The notes: generated by a model from the sequence alone, not told the origin. 64,000 nt of DNA from Lactuca virosa (GCA_928212115.1 CAKMRJ010005523.1:241933114-241997113), one strand, 5' to 3'; positions 11,624 through 25,590 are shown, numbered from the stretch's first letter. Numbers and translations: made by a program.

Positions 11624-12731
11624 ACCCCAAATTAGAAAACGATTCGAAACATGGTGTTGCAATCTCATTTGAATTTCATCCCATCACCTTCCAATTTTAC
11701 TGATGGTCATATCACTTTGTTCATTTCTCACAATTGCAGTCCTCCTAATGATCAATAATACATAATTAGGGGCTATAAACCCTCTTGGATACTTTTATCA
11801 ACTATGTTCCTTTTTGAACTTTTAAGAACATCATGTAATAAGGTTATCCAACCTTAAGTCATACATCCCTAAATGTAGCAACAAGTTTTATGTCATTTAT
11901 GAAACTTTATCGAGTCCTTCCAACCCTTAAGTTATCATTTGTCCATTTCTTTACTTAGTCATTCTACGTTGCTTAAGTATATTCTCTCGTGATCAAGCAT
12001 GCCAATATTATTTCTTTATTTTTCCATAATCATCATTATTAGTTCATTGCACTCTATTATAGTCTTAAGCATAATATATGATGCTTACACCATAGCATAC
12101 TACACATTCCAATCTAAATTTACTTTTAAAATTCTAGTCCATCCTATTTTACACTTTAGCTCTTACTAATACACATATGTTTCTTTCCAAAGGTAATAAT
12201 TTAAGATGACAAAGATGACACATTATCCCCAACGAGGTCTACAAGTAAACTTTCAATAACATTTTTTCCTTAAGTGTCATCCACAAGCTAACCCAATCAT
12301 GTATAACTTTCCTTGTATACTACCTTCGTACTAACATGTATTATACTATTCAAGTCCATATGTAGTTCACAAACCTCGTCCCTATCTTATTTCATTCACT
12401 TTATTTGGTGTGTCAAACCACAATCTCATTTCCTCAAATTAACATATTTATTGGGTCTGCAAACCTAAATATACCATGACAATAAGATTTAAATCATATG
12501 GTGTTGTTTCAACTCAAATTTCAAATCTTGTTGGGCCCCATTACTTCATTACTTGTAACCTGCTTCTTCCCGGTTATCTACCCCGTAAAAGAAATGAAGG
12601 CATTTCTTTTAAGGTTAAATCACAAGATGACCTTCATCGTGTAGCAAGATGCTTTGATTATTTCTTCATGAAAATTCATTGCCTCTCATATACTTCTTAT
12701 GGGCCTTGATTCCACCTTTGCCTTTCGTCAT
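11624..12731 (-). other. Element F leader, left piece
   Basis: AT-rich and non-coding. It ends at the left TSD (GTCAT, 12727-12731) of solo LTR G. The stretch around 12560-12660 is similar to 16150-16250, which suggests an internal duplication in the F leader. The ORF at 12476-12709 shows no domain and is probably chance. Confidence 0.45.
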
Positions 12732-12921
12732 TGTGACAACCTGAAATTTCCAAGCTTGTTTAATCAATTAAACCTATCAGTTTTAGACTCATTTTGCTTC
12801 CAGTTATCACTGTTTGGAACCTATTTCGAGTGTTCTAACCCTAGTACATCAAAGGAATAAGAGATTGGAAATAGCAGCTTAAGTTCTTAACTGCCTGCAA
12901 CTGTAAACCTCCTCAAAAAGG

Positions 12922-13570
12922 GAGTTTACGGTCAAGACCAATGAGTTTACGGTCATGGTGACCGTAAACTCCATGATATATATATGGTCCTTAGTCATTT
13001 TCAATCACTTTTCATAATTTCAAGCCAAAGAACTCATTCTCTCTCAAGTACCATCCGAATTTTCCCTTAGATCTTCAAGATTGTAAGTGTTTCTTCCCTT
13101 GATTTGTTGATATCCTTCAATATCAAATGAATACACATGATTTCATCCATGAAATCTCTTCTTTTGACTAGATCATCAAGTGTTCTTCATTTCACCAAGA
13201 ACACCAAGAACACACACTAGTGCTTTTGGACCTTAATCACCCTTTCAAGCTTCTATATCGTGAGTACTCTCTCCTAAGCTTGTTGTATACTTGTAATACT
13301 AGAAGAACACTTAGAAAACATTCATTTATCAAGAACAAAGGGAGTTTACGGTTGAATCTCCTTAGACAGTGAACTCTATGACCGTAAGGTCATTGGACCG
13401 AAAACACTAAGACCGTAAACACCTAGGACCGTGAACACTTGGACCGTGAACTCTATGACCGTAAGGTCATTGGACCGTAAACACTAAGACCGTAAACACC
13501 TAGGACCGTGAACACTTGGACCGTGAACTCCAATGGTCATACCTCTTTAAACCGTAAACTCTATAGGGTG
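12922..13570 (+). promoter_or_regulatory. LTR G promoter and GTTTACGG/CCGTAAAC array
   Basis: Half sites GAGTTTACGGTC (12922, 12943) and GACCGTAAACTC (12960) lie immediately upstream of a TATATATA box at about 12977-12985. A second group of CCGTAAAC/GTTTACGG copies lies downstream at 13340-13565, including a near-duplicate block of about 70 bp (13374-13440 versus 13445-13515). The layout is the same as in LTR C. Confidence 0.6.
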
Positions 13571-14196
13571 GCCATATACCCTAGTTATGCAATCATATGT
13601 GATTGTATTCCTTCAATCTAAGAGTTTCCTAGGTTATTAGGGTTTTATCCCTTATAATTAGTTGTTTATACACTAATCAAATACACATACATGTCCTATT
13701 TCCAAACATACTTCCGTATCACTCACTACAGGTGAGTTCATACCCCCGTATTTTCATAGTTTTTACTGTTTTAAGGGAGGGAATACAAGTCTAACACAAA
13801 GATTTTGTGTTATAACAAATTATTTCAAATGGATTACAGTTATCAAAACAAATGGTTTCAAACATCTCATCAAAATGAATTTCAGTATCATCAACTGAAG
13901 TGGTTTTAAGTGATTGTTTCAAAAAGACGTCAAGTCATCAAAATGGATTTCAAAATATGAAGTTTCTTTTAAATATTTTATAAACTTATATTTTCCCCAA
14001 AAATCATACTAGTATACATATATTTATATAAATAAGATTTAAAAGATTTAGGACTAATAACCCACTTTGGTTCCTTTTCCTTGTTTGGATGTGGGATTAC
14101 AAGTATTAGTTATTTGTCCGAGTGTCATTTAAATTTTACTTATATATATTGTATATGTATACAAGTATAAAAGTTTATTCATTTAGTTTCAATTAC

Positions 14197-14517
14197 TATA
14201 AGGGTCGAAATGTTGTAATTAGTCGAAGTATGTGTTGGTGTCTTCGAACATTTTTGTAATGTATTTTACTAGGGCATTGTATTCGAAACTTAATGTTTAG
14301 TCCTTAGTATATTTTTTGTACGCTTTTCTCTCCTATATATAGGAGTGTTTACTAGAGTCTTAGTAACGAAGTCTTTACAGAATATTCACTTGTACTCTGT
14401 AAAACTTGAAAGCATAATAGAGCCAAACAGATCATATTTACATTCTGTGTCCAAATTTCAAATTCACACTTTGAATTCAACTCTGATTAATTCAATACTC
14501 GATTCTTTGATTCATCA
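14197..14517 (+). mobile_element. Solo copia LTR related to copia 1
   Basis: This 321-bp sequence aligns along its whole length with the copia 1 LTRs (shared GTAATTAGTCGAA, TATTTTTTGTACGC and TCGATTCTTTGATTC). Its flanks ATTAC (14192-14196) and ATTGC (14518-14522) form a 5-bp TSD with one mismatch. Its first bases have decayed from TG to TA. It is more diverged than the two LTRs of copia 1 are from each other, so it is an older insertion. Confidence 0.85.
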
Positions 14518-15638
14518 ATTGCCCTTTTGTAACAAGTTGAGCAAGGGGTTGTATTCATTAATACTAAGTATCAATATAGAAAGTACATATAAATTATAAT
14601 AGGTATAATTTATGATTCACAGAACAATAATTCATGATTCAAGCATATTAGAGTACATTATTTTATAAGAACAAAGATTGATTCAAAACTATTCAAGGAT
14701 ATACATTCTTTCAGATACATGTTAAGAGTATTAATTCAAGAGCATACTATCAATCGTTTACTTCAGAATGATTAGGTTTTCATAAGTAATATACATGTAA
14801 CATTTATATGCTTTTATGAGACAAGTAGTACAGTTTGTTTAATTCATTTTAAACAATATAGTAAAGTCCTGATATTATAACCAGAGTCTCCAGCAGGGGA
14901 TCGAAACAATGGGTGTATAGATCTATATTGGGATTGACAATCCCGCACTCGTACTGCTAGCTACAGTCAGGCATACACGCCTGTGAGTGACAATTGTTAT
15001 CATCAACTTTTAGCGCATTCATAGCGTTGGATCAGGCCATCTAGTTAGTATGGTTATAATAACTCATTTAAAAGATATTAACAATACGTTAGTGTATAAT
15101 TAATTAAACTTAACTACATTTTCAAAGTACCAGTTTACAAGATACAGTTTACAAGATACAGTTAACAAGATACAGTTAACAAGATACAAGTTTACATCAA
15201 GATTACAAATACAGATAATTGGTTTACAAATAGAACAATTTTATACAAATACAACTACTTTTCATAAACAACAGAAAATATAGGATTTTTCTAGAAATAG
15301 TTTACATATTCAAGAAACAGAAGATATTCTTACATACATAAATACTTATGCACTCACTCAACTTTATGTTGATACTTTCTTTTCAAATTACTTGTATTCT
15401 CAGGGAACCAGTAGACAGGTACACCCCGAGCTTTTGAGAAGATGGAGCTAATTATGTCTTGTCTTCTTCTTTTGTACAACTTTATAGTTTCAGTATACAA
15501 TGTGAAACACATGTAAATATTTATACTTTTAATACAATGGTTGTTTGTACTTTGATTACTATATTACATGTGTTGTCATACTACAAATGAAGTCCTCCAC
15601 CCCCGGACGTTTCCGCCGTCTGGTTTGGGGGTGTGACA

Positions 15639-16890
15639 GTCATCGATTGCATAAAGCTTCCATCATAATTTCAACATTCATGTATCCTTTAATATTACTG
15701 CTCGAGTATCCGATTCGTCCATTATGCAGGTCCCAGTTTAATGTCTCAAGTATCTTACTTTACTTCTTTCTATTTCTCGTCCCTTCCTTAAGGATACATA
15801 ACCAACTTTTATCTCAATTGATTTTTGCGACCTTTAGTCACTGCTACGTGACTCATAATGATCCGAGTCAAAATTTTATCTCTTATTTGAATTCATAACA
15901 GAAGATCTCATCATCACAAGTCTGCCAGTTCTTGGTTTGTTTGTCGAATACAATTTAGTGATAATACACAAACTTAGTACTTAAATTGTACTTGAGTGTG
16001 CCCGGTCTGTGTTATTAGTTTGCACAAGTTGGAAGCTCTAAATATTGTATCATTGGTTCTGTCGCATCACTCATAATTTCGTGCACCTCATGTTGCACCT
16101 TCTTAACTCCCTAAGCATTGTGGGTTCTTATAACATGTTGTCACATTTTCATATCCTTCTTACCATCTACCCCTTAAAATAAATAAGGATGTTTCTTTTA
16201 AGGTCTAAATTACCCTATGATTCTTTACGTGGTAGTAGTTCTTCTTTCTGAATCATTCATGGGAATTTCAAAAATTTCCTTAGCTCATTATCTTCTTCTA
16301 GACATTCATTTTCAACAAACTTCAAGTGTTTTAGTTTTTTCCACACCTTGTTAGTACTATAAAATCTTTTGATTTTCAATTTTCATTCTTTGATATTCCA
16401 TAATGTGAAATCGTCTTCCTCTTGGTGCTCAAATAACACCTTCCAAATAATGATCCTCCATCAAGTTATCACACCTTGGAGTATTATTCTTCTGTTTCCC
16501 TCATCATGTTCCTGTGTAATCTTAACTTTTCATCATAATTCATAGAACTTGTAAGATGGGCTTACAAAGTCCCCCCCCCCCATTAAATCGTTCATCATGG
16601 TAGTTTTGTAGCTTAAGGTAAGGTACTCTCATGGACTTATCATCATCAATTTTAGTTCCTATTCTTTTTTTTTAATCTGAAGTGGTCTTCATGCTGTTTG
16701 TCTTCTATCAGGCTCAAGAAATACCTTCAGACATTTCACACTATCCTTAGTTCCTTGTAGTGACTTTAATCACCAGTCTAGTGCATTAGGTTAATGCACC
16801 ATTGTTCACCTTTACCAGTGTCTTGTTTTCGCAAGGACACCTTTCTTCCACATCTACCATCACACTCGATATCTGATATTATTGTCGTCT
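15639..16890 (-). other. Element F leader, middle piece
   Basis: Non-coding, between solo LTR G and gypsy B. It starts with the right TSD of G and ends with the left TSD of B (CGTCT, 16886-16890). It contains a poly-C run of about 13 near 16571 and a segment (16150-16250) similar to 12560-12660. Confidence 0.45.
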
Positions 16891-17401
16891 TGTAACGCCC
16901 CCAAATTTCCAATCCAATAATTTCATTTTTGTAAATAATAAAACCATTTCACACATTTAATTCAAACATAGTTTAACAATCGTTTTAAAACAAATACATT
17001 TATTCCAAATTAAATAAAACATCGAAAGTCTTATATATCGATGCGTGTGTACAGTCATGCTTTCGCCTTCCCTTTATCTGAAGAATTATCTGAAAAACAT
17101 TTATTTTCAACTGGGTAAGCATAAAGCTTAGTGAGTTCCCCAATAAGTCATATAGCACAATACATATACATGCATACAAACAAATGGCTCCCTTACTTTG
17201 GTCGTTCTACCATTAATAAACAAACAAATGGCTCCCGTACTTTGGTCGTTCCACGATTAATAAGTGTGTTTCAACTTAAGGCCTACTTGCCATTTCATCG
17301 TCAACACTCGGGTATATAGGCTCCCGACCCAACTGTTGTTCCACCGGCAACCCCTAAAATACTATGGATATAATAACACATATACACATACATACACATA
17401 G
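16891..17401 (-). repeat. Gypsy B 3' LTR, left part
   Basis: It begins TGTAACGCCCC and aligns with the 5' LTR start at 55951. It stops at the left TSD CATAG of gypsy A and resumes at 49942. Confidence 0.9.
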
Positions 17402-18460
17402 TGTCACACCCCCCAAACCGGAACGACGGAAACATTCGGGGGCGAGTAACGTCATGAAGAGTATCATAACAATTGAATAATGGTAATCAAAGCAAACAAA
17501 ACCATTATATTGAAAATGTATAATTTACATAGTGTTCGTAACATTGTTTGTATGACACCAAAAATATATAGCAAAAATTATAAGACGAGTCACTGATACG
17601 CTCCGTCTTCTCAAAAACCTAGGTGGGTACCTGTCTACCGATTCCCTGAGAATACAAGTGGTTTTGAAAAGTGTCAAAATTTCAGTTGGTGAGTTCATAA
17701 GCGTTTTTGTATTAGAAATTCTGTCATTGTTCTTTGAAAATGTTAGTGTATTCTTCCAGAAAATCTAATATTTTCTTTTGTAAATAAAATGTAGTCTTAG
17801 AACCTTAAGACCAAAGTGTATAGATGTTGTAGTACTCTGTAGTAATATAATGTATTTTTAATTCACATAAAACCATAAAATGAATGCTTCTAGAAATGTA
17901 ATTTGCTCTATACTGGAAAATAGTATACAATAATTGTATTTGTGTGAAACCCTTTGAATGTATGTGCCTGGATCCACCAGCTGTACTGTAAACTATTGTA
18001 TTGTAGTTTTATTATTAAATAAAACTATTTGAAGTTATTTATGTATTCGTACACTAATCGTATTGTAAATACCAAATTGTGAGTTATTATAACCATGCTT
18101 GATGACCTAGGATGGCCTGATACGACGTTCTTCAGGCATCGAAATTGGTACGACATTTGTCACCCCAAAACTTCCGTTCCAAATGTAGCTAACAGTTAGG
18201 GCGCGAGTTTGTCAGTCCCATATAGATCTATACACAAGTGTCACGCTCTCCCTCCAGGAGACTTTGGTTATTATTCAGGACTTTTGTGGGTACTTTGATT
18301 AGTACTTGAAGACGTGACTCACAAAGCTATATTGACGGTTACGTGTAGAATAATGAAAAGACATTTTGTAATGAATAAATCGTATGTATGTCTCATAAAC
18401 TATACCTATTATTGTTTAATTTGTATGTTCTGTTGCAATGAAAACCTTTGTATTTTTAAC

Positions 18461-18465
<5 letters not shown>

Positions 18466-18548
<83 letters not shown>
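18466..18548. repeat. TA microsatellite
   Basis: (TA)n with a single AATA interruption, inside the gypsy A 3' LTR. Confidence 0.95.
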
Positions 18549-18555
<7 letters not shown>

Positions 18556-18684
18556 AAATCTGAGATAAAGATATTTCGTGTAAATTGACATTTTAGTATA
18601 AACGGTAATAAAATAAGTGTGAAAATACCCTTTTGTTCAGTGTGTTACAAAGGGTTAAAATTTATTGAAATAAATTTTATACTG

Positions 18685-18686
<2 letters not shown>

Positions 18687-18774
<88 letters not shown>
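18687..18774. repeat. TA microsatellite
   Basis: Uninterrupted (TA)n of about 44 units, inside the gypsy A 3' LTR. Confidence 0.95.
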
Positions 18775-18777
<3 letters not shown>

Positions 18778-18888
18778 CATATATAATTAAGATTGTAAGA
18801 CAATCGAATAAGTGATTCTACCCTAAGCCCTCAACCAAACAAGGAACAGGAGTTAAGGCGGAATCACCAGTCCTAAGCCCGTAAAATC

Positions 18889-19342
<454 letters not shown>

Positions 19343-19344
19343 AT

Positions 19345-19356
19345 TGGTATCAGAGC
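19345..19356 (+). promoter_or_regulatory. Copia 1 primer-binding site
   Basis: TGGTATCAGAGC is the exact complement of the initiator tRNA-Met 3' end, 2 bp after the LTR. The leader up to 19597 holds no other visible feature. Confidence 0.95.
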
Positions 19357-19597
19357 AGGAATCACATCTGTGATCTGATTTTCATCCATTCAAAAAGTTT
19401 TTGAATCAAATTTTTGGTTCAAAAGTTTCCGCACTTTTTGATCGTGAAAAATTTGTCTAGATTTTAGTTTGTGATTTGATTCTGCATTTGAATTGTTGAA
19501 TCGAGTGTTCTTCTTGTAATTCCAATTTGATTCAACTAGTTTGTTTTCAAATTTCCAAATCTTCTTAAAAATTTTCAAAGTCATCTTCCGTACAACA

Positions 19598-22297
19598 ATG
19601 GCGAGCTTCAATCTCAATTCAATGACCTCGTTTTCTCATTTGTTAGGATCATCAACCAAAATTCCAATGCTAATCCCTGAATATTATGATCAGTGGGCTG
19701 ATCGTTTGCAGGATTATCTGAATGGTCTTGATGAAGAATTATGGTCATGTATCACTAGAAATGTCAATGTTCCGGTGAATGTTCAAGCAATTGGATCATC
19801 TTCTACAAGTTCTGGTGTTGATAATCAAACTAATCGTCTGAAGAAACTGGAGAAGAGGTGTATGAGGGAATTACGAGGAGCTTTACCTCCAGTTGTTTAC
19901 AATTATGTAAGGAGTTGTACAACTGCAAAGGAGATATGGAACAATCTGAAAGATAAGTTTCAAGGAAGTGAGAAGACGAAAATCAATTCAGTCAAACAAT
20001 GTTTGGTTGAGCTGAAAGATTTCAGACAAAAAGAAGGTGAAACAATTGAAGTCTACTATGATCGACTGAACGAGTTAATCTATCGTTGTAATCGCTATGG
20101 AATTACCAGGACTTCAATGGAATTCAATCTCATCTTTGTGATGAGTCTTCGAAAAGAATGGAGAAGCGTGAGTATGATGGTGAAGAATCAGCAAATTTTT
20201 GATACATCAACTCTCAATGATTTGTACAATCAGTTGAAGACACACAAAACTGAGGTAAATGAAATTGCTGAGGAGATGAAGCTGAATTTGGGAGGTCCAT
20301 TGGCACTTGTGTCAAAGATATCTGAGAAAGAAGCTGAAAATGGTGATTCTGAGGAAGAAGAGGGATTCATCATGAATTCGGATGATGAGGCAATAGCATT
20401 TTACTCGAATAATCGTGTCAAGAAGTTTTTCAAAAAGCTGTTCAATCCGAAGGCTAAGCTTGCTGAGGTAAAAGGAAGTATTGTGAGTAAAATTGTTGTT
20501 GAGGAGAAAAAGAAGATTGAGAAGAAAGATTCGAAAATGTCTGAAGGAAAGAGTGAGAAAAAGTTAAAAGGTGATGCTGGTGTTGATTGTCATTATTGCA
20601 ATGGAGCCAATCATCTTGCGAATAATTGTATGCTTAGGAAGAAGGATGAGAGAAATAATAAAGTCAAAGATGAGGCTTATTATGCAGAGAGGCTTGAGGA
20701 GGTTCGTGCGAAAGCCAAGAATTTATCACTGGTTGCAAGGGGTGAACAGGAGGAGGATGGAACATATCAAATTTGGTCATCCGGATCAGACGATGAAGAA
20801 ATGAGGAATCCAACACATGGAGCAATGTATGCGAAGATGGAGGAGGACTCAGATGAAGAGGAATTCGAAGTGAAAGGAAGATGCTTCGTATCCAAGACAG
20901 CAGACAAATCTCCAATGACAACAAAGGTACGTAATATTCTCGAATCTTTTAATATTCCTACACATGCTTATGACTCTGAACTAATATCTTTTGATGAGAC
21001 TGTTACTTATTTTGATTCAATTGTTGTGTCTGCTAGCAATGAGGCCAACAAGTTGTCCATGGAGTTATTAGAGACCAAAAAGTGATTAGACATGAAAATA
21101 AGTAAAGTTGATTGTTTAGAATTACAAATAACGAATATTATGTGTGATAGAGATACTTTGTCAAATGAAGTCAAACTTTTGCTAGCACAAAGAAACATAT
21201 ACTTTAATTCTGCTAAGAGACTTTATAGCAAATTAACTGATTTACATCATTCATGTGAAATAAGTAAAGAGCAAAATAGAAAATTACTACCTTTTCTAGC
21301 ATTCGAAAGAGCTAAGGTAGATAATATTTCGTATAATTGTGTGAAAATAATAGCTGATTTTGACAAAGTTCCTGATGATAGATATAAATATGGAATTGTC
21401 AAAATTGATGAATGTCTTGATGCGAATGAGTTAGTTAACATAGTGAATGATACTTTGACTAAATCTGAACAAATTCAAATTTTGAAAAAGACTGAGAATT
21501 CAACATCTGATTCTCAATCTAATTTTGCTGATATTGAAGATAATTCTGACAATATTAGTGAAATTAGTGATCTTGAGGATGTTGACTGTTCTCAGTTGTC
21601 TGTGGTTAATGTTGCATCAACATTTAAAGGGAAAGAAAAATTTAAGGACTTGATGGTTAAGAAAGAAACTGATATACCCTCAACTTCGAAAGTTTGTGAT
21701 ATGGACTTCGTGGATCTCAGAGACAGTCAAACTGATGATAGCGATGATGAAAAAGAAGAAGAAATTTCGAAGGAAAAGAAATCTTCAAAGGAAGAAGAAA
21801 TTCCTCGAATAGTGGTTGATCAAGTGTATGCTGATACACAAAAGTTTGAAAAAGTGATGAATGAAAAAGGTGATCACTATCTTGAAACGAATATTGTGGT
21901 TTATCCAAATTTCAAGTGTACAGATGATATCATTTTTCCAAATCAAGTATTCGTAACTACTGGAAATGTTGAGAATATCAAACCAGAATTAAAGAAGTTA
22001 GTTGAAGAAGATAATTTGAAAACAACTGATGAAGGTTTCTTTGCAAATCAAAGCACAATTGAAAACAACCTAACAAAGAATTCGTATGTTTTTCACCATC
22101 AAAAACCGCAAAGAAAATGGGTTGAAAAATCAAAAGTTGAAAAAGAGAATTCAAAACAAGTTGTAAAGGAAAATGAAAAAGTTGTCAAACTAAACTCCAC
22201 GGAATTCAAAGATCAAATTGACAAATTTTCGAAGGAAGAAAATATTTTGGCAGATCACAAACGGACAATTCACAGTGAATTGTGTTGCGTATGTTGA
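19598..22297 (+). pseudogene. Copia 1 gag, extended, one in-frame stop
   Basis: This is the capsid/nucleocapsid polyprotein. I chose ATG 19598 because it sits in AACAATGGCG, a near-ideal plant start context. An in-frame ATG at 19541 is possible but lies in the leader. Residues about 20-250 form the copia gag domain (UBN2 type, with YYDQWADR). A CCHC zinc knuckle CHYCNGANHLANNC is at about residue 331. It is followed by a long, acidic, low-complexity extension to 22297. A TGA at 21083-21085 is the only stop in about 900 codons. The extension runs into the deleted protease region, where the frame changes. Confidence 0.88.
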
Positions 22298-23426
22298 AGG
22301 TCTTCAACATAACTTGATAAGTGTTTCCTAACTTGTTGTGGGCACTGGCAATCAAGGTCTTTTTAATGAAGAAGGAAGTGTTATTTCGAATGTCAACACT
22401 AACGAAGTTTTACTTAAGTCCAAAAGGAAAGGTGACATGTTTACTTTGGATATCAATCCGATAGTAGGGAAACCTGCTATATGTCTTCTTTCAAAAGCAA
22501 CATCAGACTTAAGTTGGCTTTGGCATCAAAGACTTTCTCATCTCAACTTTCGAAACATCAATAAACTTGTGATACAAGATCTGGTAAGAGGTTTACCTAT
22601 ACTTAAATTTGATAATGATTCTTTATGTGCAGCTTGTGAAGTTGGAAAGAAACATAAACAAGGACATCCAATTACGATAGATTCGAAAATAGTCGCATCT
22701 CTGGAACTGTTACATATTGATTTGTGTGGTCCATCAACAGTTTCAACAATCAACAAGAAACGATACATAGTAGTCATTGTTGATGATTTTTCTAGATTTA
22801 CGTGGGTTTATTTTCTCAGGCTTAAATCCGAAGTTGCACAAATCATGATTGACTTTATCAAAAAGATGGAAACAACATTAAAGAAGATTGTTCGAAAAAT
22901 TAAGAGTGATCATGGAACTGAGTTTAAGAACAATGTTCTTGATTCATTTTTGGTGAACAAAGGGATTTCGCATAATTTTTCATCTCCATACACACCACAA
23001 CAAAATGGTGTTGTTGAACGAAGAAATAGGTCTCTATGCGAAGCGGCAAGGACTATGTTGGCATATGCGAATCTTCCACAATACCTTTGGGTTGAAGCAG
23101 TATCTACCGTATGTTTTACTCAAAACAGATCTTTCATTCATCGTCATTTTAACATTACTCCATACGAAATTCTTAACAATCGAAAACCTAACGTCAAATT
23201 TTTCCATGTTTTCGGATGCAGGTGCTTTATTATGAATCTCAAGGATAATCTTACAAAATTTCAAGCTAAAGCAGATGAAGGGATTTTCTTGGGATATTCG
23301 CATAATTCAGTCGCATATCGTGTGTTGAACAAAAAAAACGAAAAGTTGAAGAAAATTTTAATCTTACATTTGATGATTACTATATTAAACAAACTGAAAC
23401 GAAGTGTGAAAATCATCCTATTCTAA
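22265..23426 (+). pseudogene. Copia 1 integrase (protease active site deleted)
   Basis: The first recognisable residues, NCVAYVEGLQHNLISVS, belong to the end of the copia protease/pre-integrase linker. The catalytic DSG motif expected before them is absent: gag runs straight into this segment. A TAA at 22329-22331 follows. Then come the zinc-binding His/Cys region (WHQRLSHLNF, CAACEVGKKH) and the integrase core with its catalytic acids in HIDLCGPS, SDHGTEFKN and NGVVERRNR. A frameshift in an A8 run near 23330 ends the ORF; the reading continues in another frame to about 23600. Confidence 0.88.
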
Positions 23427-25531
23427 AAGAAATACAAGATGAATCTGAATTTTCACAAACCTTAGATATTGATTATGATTTAATTTTTGGTATTTCAGAT
23501 CATGCTGTTGATGCTGAAATAAATGCAAATGATAATCATCTCTCTGAATTAACGAAGCTTACTGATGATTCAACATCAACTTCTCCAGAGAAAGGCGAAA
23601 GTATGCAAAATAATCAAGTGGAGGGGGAGCACTTGGATTCGAACACTCTAGTTGAGGGAGAGCTTTCTTTCGAGGGGGAGAATGAAAGATTGAATGTTTA
23701 TGTTGAGGGGGAGCATTTAGAAAACATTGAGAATAATAATGATTTTGATGATGTTTGTTCGATTGCAGGTTCAGAGAATGATGATTTATACGAAGATGCA
23801 CCTTTGGAAGTTGATCCATCTTATCCGCCAATGGAAAAGTGGACAAGAGATCATCCGAAAGATCAAATAATTGGAAATCCACAAGAGGGTGTTTTAACAA
23901 GAGCTCAAATACGTGCAAAGAATGAGGTATTGAATACTTATCAAGATTTTTGCATGTTTAATGTTTTCATCTCTAAAGTTGAACCAAAAATAGTTAAGGT
24001 TGCAATGGAACACTCAGATTGGGTTGTTGCTATGCAATCTGAATTGTCTGAATTTGAACGAAACAAGGTTTGGAGATTAATTCCTAAACCTGAAAATGTT
24101 TCGATTGTCGGGTTAAAATGGATTTTTAAAAACAAAACCGACAAAGATGGAAATATTGTTCGAAACAAAGCCAGACTTGTTGTTAAAGGATATTCACAAC
24201 AAGAAGGAATCGACTATGAAGAAACTTTTGCCCCTGTCGCAAGACTCGAGGCTGTTCGTATATTTCTGGCTTATGCAGCTCACAAAGACTTTGATGTTTA
24301 TCAAATGGACGTGAAGTGTGCATTTTTAAATGGAGAGCTTGAAGAAACAGTTTACGTGGAACAACCCCCATGTTTTATTAACGAAGAATATCCAGATCAT
24401 GTTTATATTTTAGATAAGGCGGTTTATGGTTTAAAACAAGCACCATGAGCATGGTATGCAACTCTTACTTCTTTTTTGAAACAATCTAAATTTAAACAAG
24501 GATCTGTTGACCCCACATTATTTCGAAAGAAAGTTGGGAATCACCTAATGCTTGTTCAAGTTTATGTTGATGATATTATTTTTGGCTCAACTGACCCTGC
24601 TTTATCTAAAGAATTCGAAGATTTGATGAAAAGTATGTTCGAAATGAGCATGATGGGAAAAATCAATAATTTTCTTGGACTGAATATTCGTCAAAACAGA
24701 GAAGGAATTTTTATTAATCAAGAAAAATATACGAAGAATCTACTAGAGAAGTTTGGGTTGACAAATAGCACAAAGTTACGAGTCCCTATGGCAACTGGCA
24801 TAAAGTTGACACCTTCGTTAGATAAACCTGCAGTTGACATAACTCTTTACAGGAGCATGATTGGTTCATTACTTTATCTTACAGCGAGTAGACCTGATAT
24901 CATGTTTTCTGTGTGTAATTGTGCTAGGTATCAGTCAAATCCACGAGAACCACATCTCACTGCTGTGAAGAATATATTTCGTTATCTTAAAGGAACAATT
25001 TCGTTAGGATTGTGGTATCCTTCGAAAACAGGGTTCTTTGTACAAGCTTATTCGGATGCAGACTTGGGTGGTTGTAATCTTGATAGAAAAAGCACAAGTG
25101 GCGGATGTCAATTTCTTGATGGTAAATTGGTGAGCTGGCAGTCGAAAAAGCAAACATGTGTATCAATTTCAACAGCTGAAGCAGAATATGTGGCTGCTGC
25201 TGCTTGCACATCACAAATTATATGGATTCAAAGTCAATTGCGTGATTATGCAATCAATATGAAAAAGATTCCATTATATTGTGATTCTCAAAGTGCAATA
25301 AGAATTTGTCATAATCCTGTGCAGCATTCGAAGACTAAACATATAGCTCTTTGTTATCATTTCATCAAGGATCACGTGGAGGATGGAAATATTGAAGTAC
25401 ATTTCGTGAAAACAACTGATCAGTTAGCTGATATTTTCACAAAACCTTTAGATGAAAAATCCTTTGTGAAAATTTTAGAAGGACTTGGAATGATAGATGG
25501 AAATTCTGTTCCATGCGAAAAAGGAGAATGA
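23427..25531 (+). pseudogene. Copia 1 reverse transcriptase and RNase H, one nonsense codon
   Basis: This converts genomic RNA to cDNA. After an acidic linker with repeated VEGEHL-type segments (23600-23730), the RT palm contains VYQMDVKCAFLNGE and YVDDIIFGST (catalytic Asp residues). RNase H follows with YSDADLGGC, STAEAEYVAAA and YCDSQSAI. The only visible break is a TGA at 24446-24448 in GLKQAP*AWY, where relatives have Arg, so it is CGA to TGA. The end is at 25531, some 5.7 kb before the 3' LTR. Confidence 0.92.
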
Positions 25532-25590
25532 TGATTGACCAGGAATGATTCAGAGGTGCTGAATGAAAAACAAAGCAATAACAGTCAACG

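Larger units (their letters stand above)
12732..15638 (+). mobile_element. Solo LTR G (gypsy family of element C), TSD GTCAT
   Basis: The LTR starts TGTGACAACC and ends GGGGGTGTGACA. It is flanked on both sides by the perfect 5-bp duplication GTCAT (12727-12731 and 15639-15643). There is no internal region, so it is a solo LTR left by unequal recombination. It is in plus orientation. Its 3' end has the same hairpin-containing terminus as LTRs A and C. It carries the conserved AACAAGG-type motif in reverse at 14061-14095 and is itself interrupted by a solo copia LTR. Confidence 0.9.

Noticed and set aside
12476..12709. 77-codon ORF in the F leader
   Set aside because: The similar segment near 16150-16250 has no matching reading frame, so it is probably not coding.
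18314..18591. ORFs consisting of alternating Ile-Tyr
   Set aside because: They translate the TA microsatellites in LTR A.
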